This document shows positions 55,069-63,021 of a DNA stretch of 64,000 nt, piece after piece; positions within the stretch are counted from its first letter, which is position 1, and each line of letters starts with the position of its first letter. Below the pieces are notes generated by a model. The model worked only from the letters and a program-made list of their open reading frames with translations, did not search any database and was not told the DNA's origin. Origin of the DNA: Labilibacter marinus (GTDB taxonomy: Bacteria > Bacteroidota > Bacteroidia > Bacteroidales > Marinilabiliaceae); contig NZ_LXYE02000008.1 of the NCBI RefSeq assembly GCF_001659685.2, forward strand, positions 20,326 to 84,325. The letters run 5' to 3'. The position numbers and the translations under genes are program-made.

Positions 55069-55725
55069 ATGAACAAGGTAAAAATTTCGATATTATTAAT
55101 AATCTTCACGAATTCTGTATACGGTCAAATATACCTTGAATATAATCAAGAAACAATTGACCGACCTACCCACGTTTTAGTTATTGATGGTGAAGAATAT
55201 CCAATTGATAGCACGTTTATGTACAAAATAGACCCGAATTGGATTAAGAAAATAGAAATATTAAAAAGGGAAGAAGAAAAAGTAATTTTTGGGGATAAAG
55301 ATGGAATAGTACTAATTTATCCAAAGAAGAAGTATTACGAAAGAACATTACAGTATGCTGAATCTAAACATGATTCCATTGTTTACAAAAAAGTAGATAG
55401 TATTCCAGAATTTCATTATAAGGACTCAAAAGTTATGACAGAATCTCTTAAATTATTTTTTAGGCATAACTATAAAATGCCTCCAATATTGCAAGACAAT
55501 GCATACTTTGGGAAAATTTACTTTAGCAGTATCGTGGAAAAAAATGGAGAACTATCTAATATTGAAATTGCAAGGGGAATTGACAAAACAATAGACGAGT
55601 CAGTTAAGGATTTTATAAAGAAAGAAATGCCGAAATGGATTCCTGCTAAAATAAAGACTAAGAATGTAAGATTTTATTTAATGTTTCCTGTAGATATAGA
55701 ATGGATGTATGGAGAGACTGATTAA
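55069..55725 (+). CDS. Cassette gene: secreted TonB C-terminal-domain protein
   Basis: 218 aa from the ATG at 55069. The frame extends upstream through site S1 but the signal peptide (MNKVKISILLIIFTNSVYGQ) fixes the start. Residues of about 30-85 resemble a TonB-plug strand motif (DPNWIKKIEILKREEEKVIF, DKDGIVLIYPKKK). Residues of about 110-215 resemble the TonB C-terminal domain (FGKIYFSSIVEKNGELSNIE, MPKWIPAKIKTK). It lacks the N-terminal membrane helix and proline-rich span of a real TonB, so it cannot transduce energy in the usual way. Confidence 0.7.
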   Translation: MNKVKISILLIIFTNSVYGQIYLEYNQETIDRPTHVLVIDGEEYPIDSTFMYKIDPNWIKKIEILKREEEKVIFGDKDGIVLIYPKKKYYERTLQYAESKHDSIVYKKVDSIPEFHYKDSKVMTESLKLFFRHNYKMPPILQDNAYFGKIYFSSIVEKNGELSNIEIARGIDKTIDESVKDFIKKEMPKWIPAKIKTKNVRFYLMFPVDIEWMYGETD

Positions 55726-55734
55726 AAAAAAACT

Positions 55735-55933
55735 GGCTATAACACGTTAGAATAAAGCATTTGGAGTTTGTGATTCTTTGGTAGTTTAGTTGGGAATTTG
55801 AACACCGCCAAATCTTTGATCTGGCTTTAGAAATGAAAAGATAAAAACAAATAAAAGATTTGGCTCAGTGGTGTTTAGGTTGGTTTGGTTCGTTAAAGTG
55901 CCATACGCTTCATCTAGCCAAACGTTGGGTTCC
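55735..55933 (+). repeat. attC-like cassette site S2
   Basis: 199 bp opening GGCTATAACACGTTAGAATAAAGC and closing ACGCTTCATCTAGCCAAAC-GTTGGGTTCC (55924-55933). The left arm and the reverse of the right arm match (TTAGAATAAAGCATTTGG with CTAGATGAAGCGTATGG). The central block (about 55802-55872) is nearly identical to that in S3 and S4 and holds GCCAAATC/GATTTGGC pairs. GTTGGGT fits the integron core GTTRRRY. Confidence 0.65.
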
Positions 55934-55958
55934 ATTAAAATATAATTACAAGTAAAAT

Positions 55959-56636
55959 ATGAATGACTCAGTAACCTTAAAAAGATTATTACTATACTTT
56001 ATTCCATTTGTTCCAAGTTTCATATTTGGATGGCTAGGAAATAATGCAGCTATGGGAACTTCAGCAGCAATTGGACTAATAATTCTCTTAATTATTAATA
56101 TTGATAAGCTCCAAAGTTTTAAGGGACTTGGGATTGAAGCGAAAATGAAAGATTTGAGTAATTTAATAAATGAAGGAAATATAATTTTCGAGAAATTAAA
56201 GGACGTTGCCGTTGGTATTTCTGAACCAACTTTGAACCAGCTTGCTTATAAATTACTCTCCTTAACACAAGGACCAAATCCAAGTCATATAGCAGACCAG
56301 TATGAAAATATAATAGTTTTGCTAACTAAATTAAATATTGAAAAAAAGAAGATTGATACAGCCGGTGATTTGTTTTCACACGTTTTTAAGAATAAAATAA
56401 TCAATGTTATAAAGTATGAGGTATCACAAAATAAGTCTGACTATGATGAAAAATTACTTGAAGAATTGAACTCAATTAAAATTGAAGTTGAGAATGATGA
56501 TTCAAGAAATAAATTTATTACACAATTAAACAAATTCCCAAATCTTAATGACAAGATTAAGAAGTTGTTATCAACATATAAGACTTTTTCTGAATCTGGA
56601 AAAATTGAAAATAGGGATTTGTTAGACCAGAAATAA
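55959..56636 (+). CDS. Cassette gene: membrane-anchored protein, unknown
   Basis: 225 aa. Two membrane helices lie near the N-terminus (about 10-25 and 30-47: LLLYFIPFVPSFIFGWLG, TSAAIGLIILLIINIDK). A helical cytoplasmic domain follows (DLSNLINEGNIIFEKLKDVA, LLTKLNIEKKKIDTAGDLFS). No known family. It lies between sites S2 and S3 with gaps of 25 and 1 bp. Confidence 0.7.
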   Translation: MNDSVTLKRLLLYFIPFVPSFIFGWLGNNAAMGTSAAIGLIILLIINIDKLQSFKGLGIEAKMKDLSNLINEGNIIFEKLKDVAVGISEPTLNQLAYKLLSLTQGPNPSHIADQYENIIVLLTKLNIEKKKIDTAGDLFSHVFKNKIINVIKYEVSQNKSDYDEKLLEELNSIKIEVENDDSRNKFITQLNKFPNLNDKIKKLLSTYKTFSESGKIENRDLLDQK

Positions 56637-56637
56637 C

Positions 56638-56834
56638 GGAGCCCAATACGCTAGTATAAAGCATATGGGTTTGCGATTTTTGGGAAGTTTAATTAAGTAT
56701 TTGAACACCGCCAAATCTTTGATTTGGCTTTAGAAATGAAAAGATAAAAACAAATAAAAGATTTGGCTCAGTGGAGTTTTGGAAAGTATGGTTCGTTAAA
56801 TCTCCGCACGCTTCATCCAGTGAACGTTACCACC
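56638..56834 (+). repeat. attC-like cassette site S3
   Basis: 197 bp opening GGAGCCCAATACGCTAGTATAAAGC and closing ACGCTTCATCCAGTGAAC-GTTACCACC (56826-56834). GGAGCCCAAT pairs with GTTGGGTTCC of S2 over all 10 positions if two G-T pairs are allowed. The central block at about 56706-56773 is shared with S2 and S4. Confidence 0.65.
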
Positions 56835-56846
56835 AATTACAAGAAA

Positions 56847-57494
56847 ATGGACAAGGAAGAGATATATAAAAAAGCAAATGAATTAGTCGGACTTAGTGGA
56901 ATGACTGGAAATGAACGCCTTTGTGCTAGTGGATTGATTGGTGAATTTGAAAGATGTAAAAAAGAAGATAAGCATAAAGCGAGAATTATATTACAGGCAT
57001 TAAGATTTGATGAACTTTCGATAAGTAGACTGATTGGAAATACAATTGCTGATTTAAAATATCCGAATGCTTGGGATTTTCCACCTGAAAACTCAAATAG
57101 GCGAACTGATACAAATAAAGCGATATTACATTATTCTAATCTCAATGAAATAGCTATGGGAGCTCCTCTTGGAGGGATTTGTAAATTATTATATAAAGAA
57201 TCTGAAAAAATTCTTATTGATAAACGATGTGGTGGACCTGCAATTTGGGAAGATTCCAAACTTAAAGTTGTGATTCCAATATGGGAATCATCTTTTTTTA
57301 GTGGAACATTCCAACGAATCGGAGTTTTTGATTTAACAACCTATTCATTAACTAAATATAAAAAGAAATTCAGAGTTTTGGATTTACGATTTTTTAATAA
57401 CGGAGTAATAAGGGGATATGATAGTCCTATACATCGAATGAGAGAAGTAAATTTTGATATTAATAAAGAGCGGATAATAAACACGCTAGTATAA
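56847..57494 (+). CDS. Cassette gene: cytoplasmic protein, unknown
   Basis: 215 aa from the ATG at 56847; the frame runs upstream into site S3 (from a TTG at 56763) but that part is repeat sequence. No signal or membrane helix. Features: SGMTGNERLCASGLIGEFER at the N-terminus, a Cys-containing stretch GAPLGGICKLLYKE, and KVVIPIWESSFFSGTFQRIG. I recognise no family. The stop codon lies inside site S4. Confidence 0.6.
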   Translation: MDKEEIYKKANELVGLSGMTGNERLCASGLIGEFERCKKEDKHKARIILQALRFDELSISRLIGNTIADLKYPNAWDFPPENSNRRTDTNKAILHYSNLNEIAMGAPLGGICKLLYKESEKILIDKRCGGPAIWEDSKLKVVIPIWESSFFSGTFQRIGVFDLTTYSLTKYKKKFRVLDLRFFNNGVIRGYDSPIHRMREVNFDINKERIINTLV

Positions 57495-57670
57495 AGCATA
57501 TGGCGTTCGTAGCTTTTAGGAAGTATAGTTCGTTTATGGAACACCGCCAAATCTTAGATTTGGCTTTAGAAATGAAAAGATAAAAACAAATAAAAGATTT
57601 GGCTCAGTGGAGTTTTGGAGGTTTGGTTTTTCAAATCAGCTCACAGCCTCGTATTCGAGCCGTTACCATG
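57475..57670 (+). repeat. attC-like cassette site S4
   Basis: About 196 bp opening ATAATAAACACGCTAGTATAAAGC and closing CTCGTATTCGAGCC-GTTACCATG (57662-57670). The central block at about 57541-57610 is shared with S2 and S3. The opening arm is not complementary to GTTACCACC at the start of the same cassette, so this cassette end may have been rearranged. Confidence 0.55.
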
Positions 57671-57718
57671 TATTTAGTGAACACCGCAGAAAAAACATAT
57701 CTAAAAGAAAATATAGAA

Positions 57719-58168
57719 ATGAAAAATATAGCAAGTAGATTTTTAATAGTTATCCTAAGTGTTGTTGTTTATTCAAGTTGTAATAGTGACAAATTGCAAA
57801 AAGTATCGGAAGATCAATTTATTGGCATATGGGAACTTCATGGGCGTACAATGTTTGAAGGAATTAAAATTGAAATAAAAAAGACACCAGAAAAAGGGTT
57901 AACAGGAAGAGTTGTTAAGTTGAATGAAAATAAATATGTTGAAATGTTTATGGAATTAAATGATGTTTGGATTTCAGAAATTCAACGAAGTTCAAATTAC
58001 GAATTTCTTTTGACTGAGAAAAAAATAGCCAAAGAACTATTTTCATTGTATGGAATTTCATCATCTAATGACTTCAAGGTAGAATTTATAGACACGAATA
58101 AATTTGGTTTAGCAAAGAATAATTCTGACCCTACAAAGTCGGAGGTGTTTTATAAAAAAGTAGAATAA
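57719..58168 (+). CDS. Cassette gene: small lipoprotein, unknown
   Basis: 149 aa from the ATG at 57719, set by the signal peptide (FLIVILSVVVYSSC, lipobox Cys19). The mature part is beta-rich with GIWELHGRTMFEGIKIEIKK and GRVVKLNENKYVEMFMELND, loosely like a small lipocalin or DUF2147-type barrel. The frame also extends upstream through site S4. No function can be assigned. Confidence 0.6.
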   Translation: MKNIASRFLIVILSVVVYSSCNSDKLQKVSEDQFIGIWELHGRTMFEGIKIEIKKTPEKGLTGRVVKLNENKYVEMFMELNDVWISEIQRSSNYEFLLTEKKIAKELFSLYGISSSNDFKVEFIDTNKFGLAKNNSDPTKSEVFYKKVE

Positions 58169-58252
58169 AAAAAACGCATGGGCGTTGCGTATAAATATTG
58201 AGATATATTCTAATGCGGATTAAGCGCTTTGGAGTTTTAAAATACATATAAA

Positions 58253-58846
58253 ATGAATAAAGATTTTACTACAGTAATGATGCAAAAAAGTAATGAAGAG
58301 TTGATTGAAATATTGACTGTTCATAAAGATGATTATCAATCAGAAGCTGTTGTAAGTGCAGCGGCTGAGTTGAAAAAACGAAATTTATCACTTGATAACG
58401 AAAAAGCCATTCAGGAAGAAATAGAGGTTGAAAATAAACAACAAAGTGAGGTTGAATCAAAGGTGGTAAGTTCAATGTTAAGGCTAGTTCATTTAGTAGT
58501 TGATTCTATTATATATATCATCTTGTACTTTATTATTGCAGGAATTATTAATGTACTATTAGGAGGAACCGACCAAGTTACACTAGGGTTTATCAGTTTT
58601 ATTTTATTGATTGTTTTATACTTTGCATACTATATAGTATTAGAAGTTAAACTAGGAAAAACGCTTGGTAAAATGTTAACCAAAACAAAGGTGGTAAAAT
58701 CGAACGGAGAAAGCCCTTCTTCAACAGACATCTTTATTAGGACTTTATGCCGATTAATACCGTTTGACCAAATTTCATATGTATTTACTAAAAATGGTTT
58801 TCATGATTATTTATCTAATACTATAGTTGTAAAAGATAAGAGCTAA
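58253..58846 (+). CDS. RDD family membrane protein
   Basis: 197 aa. A charged helical N-terminus (about 1-75, ELIEILTVHKDDYQSEAVVS) precedes an RDD domain with three membrane helices. The family's Arg and Asp residues are seen in LRLVHLVVDSIIYIILYFII, followed by LGKTLGKMLTKTKVVKSNGE. RDD proteins are mostly of unknown role; some may be transporters. It has no intact cassette site directly upstream. Confidence 0.8.
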   Translation: MNKDFTTVMMQKSNEELIEILTVHKDDYQSEAVVSAAAELKKRNLSLDNEKAIQEEIEVENKQQSEVESKVVSSMLRLVHLVVDSIIYIILYFIIAGIINVLLGGTDQVTLGFISFILLIVLYFAYYIVLEVKLGKTLGKMLTKTKVVKSNGESPSSTDIFIRTLCRLIPFDQISYVFTKNGFHDYLSNTIVVKDKS

Positions 58847-58866
58847 CCCTCGCTGTCTTCCCCAAA

Positions 58867-58873
58867 GTTGTAG
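58867..58873 (+). other. Possible remnant cassette boundary
   Basis: CGCTGTCTTCCCCAAA-GTTGTAG resembles the closing arm of the attC-like sites. GTTGTAG pairs with CTACAAT at the opening of S5, the end of the following gene's cassette (with one wobble). Confidence 0.35.
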
Positions 58874-58898
58874 AAAAAAAGTTAATTGAAAAGTTTAT

Positions 58899-59528
58899 AT
58901 GACATCTCTAAATAACTTAAAATATCTTGACCATAATACAGAAAAAGAAATTACTGAATTAGAAAGTTTAAGTAATAGTTTCGTTATAATGTCGAGAATG
59001 CTTAACGAAAATGTTTTGATTACCAGAGCCAGTTATTACCTACCGATTGGGTTATTAATTATTGAGAGTGCTCTCTTTGGTTTATGGTTATTCTTGTTCT
59101 TATCATTAATTCTACCTGTAAATTCAATTATTAAAACTGACTTTATAAACATCGATGACTTATTTTCTTATATATTTTTGGCGTTTTTGTTGATGTGGAC
59201 AATCATTCATATAGTTATTAGAACTAATGTTACTCGAAAGTTAAGTAAAGCAACAATTAACTTTAAAGAAAACACACTGACGGTATCTAATATAGACCCA
59301 ATCGGAAAATATATTTATAATGATTTTTCTTGTTCCCTAAAGGAAATAAAACGTTTAATAAGCTATCGGGACAAAAATCTTCTTAATTACCGAAGTTTTG
59401 AAATAGACTTCCTTCTTTATGCTGAATTGTTAAATGGAGACATACACTACTTAACTCCAATTAGCGACAGGATGGGATTTGATAGAAGAAGATATATAGA
59501 ACTATTAAGTAATATTTTGAAGTTATAG
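58899..59528 (+). CDS. Cassette gene: two-span membrane protein, unknown
   Basis: 209 aa. Two membrane helices at about 48-68 and 88-108 (LIIESALFGLWLFLFLSLIL, IFLAFLLMWTIIHIVI). A cytoplasmic beta-rich C-terminal part has TINFKENTLTVSNIDPIGKY, like PH-type domains of small membrane proteins. Unrecognised. It ends 8 bp before site S5. Confidence 0.65.
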   Translation: MTSLNNLKYLDHNTEKEITELESLSNSFVIMSRMLNENVLITRASYYLPIGLLIIESALFGLWLFLFLSLILPVNSIIKTDFINIDDLFSYIFLAFLLMWTIIHIVIRTNVTRKLSKATINFKENTLTVSNIDPIGKYIYNDFSCSLKEIKRLISYRDKNLLNYRSFEIDFLLYAELLNGDIHYLTPISDRMGFDRRRYIELLSNILKL

Positions 59529-59536
59529 AAACAACA

Positions 59537-59735
59537 GGCTACAATAATAAATAAAGGGCATTGGTTGTCAGGATAAGTTTGGGAGTTTAGCTTATTAAAT
59601 AAGTCCGCCGAAGCTAAGACTTCGGCTAGTGAAAATGATAAATTTATAACCAAAACCTTAGCAGTGGCTTGGAGGGAATTTGAGGTTAGGTTTTTCAAAT
59701 CAGCCTAAGTCCCCTTATTTAAAACGTTGGCTGTC
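59537..59735 (+). repeat. attC-like cassette site S5 (second sub-type)
   Basis: 199 bp opening GGCTACAATAATAAATAAAGGGC and closing CCCCTTATTTAAAAC-GTTGGCTGTC (59726-59735). The arms pair (AAATAAAGGGC with GTCCCCTTATTT). The middle contains the hairpin GCCGAAG-CTAAGA-CTTCGGC. It has the same length and order as S1-S4 but a different sequence, so it is a diverged member. Confidence 0.55.
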
Positions 59736-59750
59736 ATAAAAAAAGAAATC

Positions 59751-60782
59751 ATGAAATATCTAATTATTATTTTTTCTATTTGCATTTTAACAAGTTGCTC
59801 TCAGCAACCAAAAAAATCTGTGCTAAGAGGAACAATAAAAGGTGAAATACCTAATAAAATCTATTACACCACTCCAATTAATGGTGTTTGTAATAGGCAA
59901 TTTACAGCATCACTTAGCCCTGACTCGTTAGGTAACTTTAGTATAGAATTAAAAAATACGGAACCATCATTACTTAAAATTTCCACAAAAGCTAGAGGTA
60001 ATAACTATTTTTTAATAGTTGAACCAAGTAATTATTACGAAATTGAACTAACAATATCTCAAGATGGAAAAGTTGCATTTACAAATAAGACTGCAACGAC
60101 AATGCAATCATTTTATGATGGACTTCCACAAGAAGACATGATGAATTGTAGATATTATACTGAAAACGATATTGACACATATACTGAAATATCAGATAGC
60201 TTATTCCACGACTTAAAAACAGAATTAATCAAAGTTGAAAAATTTAAAAAAATCAATAAAAGATATCATGATGTATATGAACTAATTAAGAATGATAGAA
60301 AAGTTTATTATGCAACAATGATTTCCAGGCTGGCTTGTGCTTGCAACATAAATTTTATGCGTAAGGAACATAAAAGCTCTGAAGATATTTTGAAACTATG
60401 GGGAAATGCAATTTCCAATGTTGATTTTTCAAATAAAGAAGCACTTTTGGCAATTCACGCATACGATTTATTAGATTTTAAAATCTGGCTGAATATGTAT
60501 CAAAACTATACTGTTAATGAAATTAAGGAGGTAAGAGCAAAATATCGTAAAGAAGGATTAATTCACTCGCACACAATATCTTTGGCTAAAGAATATTTAA
60601 CCAAATCTGTGCAGGAATTTTATATTGCCTCTTATATTACATTGCAATCGCGCCAGAAACGAAATCAAAAAGCAATTGAGTTTATTGAAATATTGAACCA
60701 ATACAACTTAGACTATCCTAATAGTCCTTATTTAAAAAGCTTTGAGAAAAATATAGAAAGAATTAAAGAGCAAACCCCCTAG
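59751..60782 (+). CDS. DUF4369-like lipoprotein
   Basis: 343 aa from the ATG at 59751, set by the signal peptide (LIIIFSICILTSC, lipobox Cys16). The N-terminal half is like DUF4369, the beta domain that precedes thioredoxin folds in Bacteroidota TlpA-like proteins (LRGTIKGEIPNKIYYTTPIN, YFLIVEPSNYYEIELTI). No thioredoxin domain or CxxC active site follows; the C-terminal half is helical. It begins 16 bp after site S5 and is the last clear cassette gene. Confidence 0.7.
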   Translation: MKYLIIIFSICILTSCSQQPKKSVLRGTIKGEIPNKIYYTTPINGVCNRQFTASLSPDSLGNFSIELKNTEPSLLKISTKARGNNYFLIVEPSNYYEIELTISQDGKVAFTNKTATTMQSFYDGLPQEDMMNCRYYTENDIDTYTEISDSLFHDLKTELIKVEKFKKINKRYHDVYELIKNDRKVYYATMISRLACACNINFMRKEHKSSEDILKLWGNAISNVDFSNKEALLAIHAYDLLDFKIWLNMYQNYTVNEIKEVRAKYRKEGLIHSHTISLAKEYLTKSVQEFYIASYITLQSRQKRNQKAIEFIEILNQYNLDYPNSPYLKSFEKNIERIKEQTP

Positions 60783-60839
60783 CTGTTGCACGAATTTTTC
60801 GTGTGACTTCTTATTAACCAAATCAAACACAAATTAAAC

Positions 60840-61142
60840 ATGAATACTGGAAAAACTACTCCTTATAAAAAGTGGGCTTTTATCTTATTAATATCTCAAG
60901 TTGTTTTACAAGTTGTAATTGCGAGTATGATTATAAATTATGCTACAGCTTTTGATAATGCGGAAGACTTTAATTTTAAAATACGTACAGTATCTGTAAT
61001 AGCAGAAATAGATTTGTGGGCAGGAATTATACTAACGATACTTAGTGTTGTAAAAAAAGAAAATAGAAATTATCAATATTACTTTTCGTTAATAGGATAC
61101 CCTTTAATACTATTGTTTAACCTGTTATCTTACTTTGCTTAG
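60840..61142 (+). CDS. Small membrane protein, unknown
   Basis: 100 aa with three predicted membrane helices (WAFILLISQVVLQVVIASMI, IDLWAGIILTILSVV, YYFSLIGYPLILLFNLLSYF). Unrecognised. A short dyad CACGAA/TTCGTG lies 50 bp upstream, after the stop of the previous gene. Confidence 0.6.
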   Translation: MNTGKTTPYKKWAFILLISQVVLQVVIASMIINYATAFDNAEDFNFKIRTVSVIAEIDLWAGIILTILSVVKKENRNYQYYFSLIGYPLILLFNLLSYFA

Positions 61143-61225
61143 TATTTTAAAATAAGAGGCAATTATATTGTAAAAAACTAAAATAGAGAAATGAAAACTA
61201 AAAGAGTTTCGTGGTTTGAAAAATA

Positions 61226-61774
61226 TTGGCTGTAGTAATGGCCTTGTTATTTGTGTTGAAGGTAATGAATATAGGTGCTACAATTATATTTGTTTTTTTG
61301 TTGAGCGCTGTGTTGTCACTTATTTATTTTGCCCTAGGTTTTGCAATTTTAAATGATAACACTTTTAAGGATCCTTTTAAAAAAGATTCCATATCGAATA
61401 TTCAAATGGTGCTTTCAATAGCTTACGGAATTGCGTTCTCAACTATATTGGTAGGAGGTTTTTTTAATTTGTTGTCAATTCCTGGTGTTATGGGCCAGGT
61501 AATTTTTGGTATGGGGTTGTTAGTTATACTAACGTTGATATTTATCTTTACTCAAACTAAATATTCAGCCGAGTTCAAGAAAAATGCAATTCCTCGTATT
61601 GTAATCTTTCTTATTTTCGGTACAATATTATTAGTGAAACCACCCAGTTTCTTCTTTAAAATTCAGCATAGAAATAATCCTGAGTTCATTGAGGCGGTGA
61701 TGAAAGCTAAAGCAAATCCGCAAGATTCTCTTTTATGGCAGGAGGTAGAAAGGCTGGAGCGGGAGATGAATTAA
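61226..61774 (+). CDS. Membrane protein, unknown; possible 5' frameshift
   Basis: 182 aa if started at the TTG at 61226, with ATG at 61238 as an alternative. About five membrane helices (LVVIL-type segments such as AVLSLIYFALGFAILND, FIFGMGLL-like and IVIFLIFGTILLV). Just upstream an ATG at 61191 opens MKTKRVSWFEKYWL, which meets a TAG at 61230. The two frames join smoothly by a one-base shift, so the gene may have lost its start by frameshift. Family not recognised. Confidence 0.55.
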   Translation: MAVVMALLFVLKVMNIGATIIFVFLLSAVLSLIYFALGFAILNDNTFKDPFKKDSISNIQMVLSIAYGIAFSTILVGGFFNLLSIPGVMGQVIFGMGLLVILTLIFIFTQTKYSAEFKKNAIPRIVIFLIFGTILLVKPPSFFFKIQHRNNPEFIEAVMKAKANPQDSLLWQEVERLEREMN

Positions 61775-62100
61775 TAAATATTTTATTTGAGTCTTTATAA
61801 GGAGTTCATTTGTACCATGGGCTTATTTTAGTTACTATTAATTCTAAATAGGATGATATCGTATAATAATTTACGATAATTGTATTTATTTGAATTAGTT
61901 TGGCTTTGTTTTTGATGTGATAATAACAAAATAATTAATCTCATAATCTTAAGGCTTAACCTAAAATATGCAGCAAACTAGAGAACCTCCTTTCCTTTAA
62001 TTTATAATAACAATACTTCGTTAATGCGTGGAGACCTGATTCCACTATAAAATAAACAGCGTGAATCTTTAAACTATACGAGTTAAAACAGCAAAAAATA
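61775..62100. other. 326-bp gap, no gene
   Basis: AT-rich, no coding frame on either strand and no strong hairpin. It presumably contains the promoter of the beta-barrel protein gene. Confidence 0.4.
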
Positions 62101-62811
62101 ATGAAAAAATATATAGTATTAGCCATATTTGCGCTAATTGCCCATGTATCGTTCGGACAAAATAAGTATCAAGAAGTTGTTTATCTGAAGGATGGTAGCA
62201 TCATTCGCGGAATAATTATAGAACAAGTCCCTAATAAATCGCTTAAAATAGAAACTGTAGGGAAGAATGTTTTTGCTTATGAAATGAATGAAATAGAGAA
62301 AATAACAAAAGAGCCCATTAGAGGAAAAAGGACTGCTCAAGATGGTTCAATTAAGCGATCGGGATATAAAGGTATAGTTGAAGCGGGATATCAAATTGGT
62401 GTTGGTGATAATGGAGTGGATAGAATGAAGTTAGATTTTATTAATAGCTATCAATTTAATCCTTATTTCTCATTAGGTGTAGGGACGGGATTGCGATATT
62501 ATTTCGATTCGGATGCTACTATAATACCCCTATATGCTGATTTTAGGGCGAATATAATGGATCGAGATATTGCACCATATGTATCCTTAGGAGTTGGATA
62601 TTCATTTAATTCTACAAATAGTTTTGAAGGAGTTGGATTACTTCTAAGCCCAACTGCAGGAGTAAATATTAAAATTTCAGATAAGTCAGCTGTTAATGTT
62701 GGATTAAGTTATGAAATGCAGAAAGTAGACATTTATGATGATTGGGATTATTATTATTCATCTAACGTGAATTCTGGTGCATTAAGTATTATAGTTGGGA
62801 TATCGTTTTAA
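62101..62811 (+). CDS. Outer-membrane beta-barrel protein
   Basis: 236 aa. The signal peptide ends at SFGQ (residue 20). A short domain (VVYLKDGSIIRGIIIEQVPN, KSLKIETVGKNVF) common at the start of Bacteroidota envelope proteins is followed by an eight-strand-like barrel (GYQIGVGDNGVDRMKLDFIN, YVSLGVGYSFNS) ending in SIIVGISF with the terminal Phe. Function unknown. Confidence 0.75.
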   Translation: MKKYIVLAIFALIAHVSFGQNKYQEVVYLKDGSIIRGIIIEQVPNKSLKIETVGKNVFAYEMNEIEKITKEPIRGKRTAQDGSIKRSGYKGIVEAGYQIGVGDNGVDRMKLDFINSYQFNPYFSLGVGTGLRYYFDSDATIIPLYADFRANIMDRDIAPYVSLGVGYSFNSTNSFEGVGLLLSPTAGVNIKISDKSAVNVGLSYEMQKVDIYDDWDYYYSSNVNSGALSIIVGISF

Positions 62812-62842
62812 AAAAGCAAGAACCTAACTATTAAGAAAGCGG

Positions 62843-62916
62843 TATAGTAACGGGTGGATAAGCTCTAAATTAGTTCTTAAAACTTAGCTTAAAGCTGTAA
62901 TTCATCCGTTACTATA
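62843..62916. repeat. Large inverted repeat between two genes
   Basis: TATAGTAACGG (62843-62853) and CCGTTACTATA (62906-62916) are perfect complements, 11 bp, with GGAT/ATTC pairing extending inside. No T-tract follows. It may be a REP-type element or an mRNA-stabilising stem. Confidence 0.6.
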
Positions 62917-63021
62917 TGGCTAAATAGAAATAAATAGCTGCATTATTTGATAATTATTTCATACAGGGGATAAGGATTTTAGGGTATCTAAATATCTTCT
63001 GAATTCTTCAATAAAAACATC

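Noticed and set aside
53599..60839. CRISPR array interpretation of the repeated spacers
   Set aside because: Repeats are about 195 bp, palindromic and separated by whole genes, unlike 20-50 bp CRISPR repeats with similar-sized spacers; no cas gene is present.
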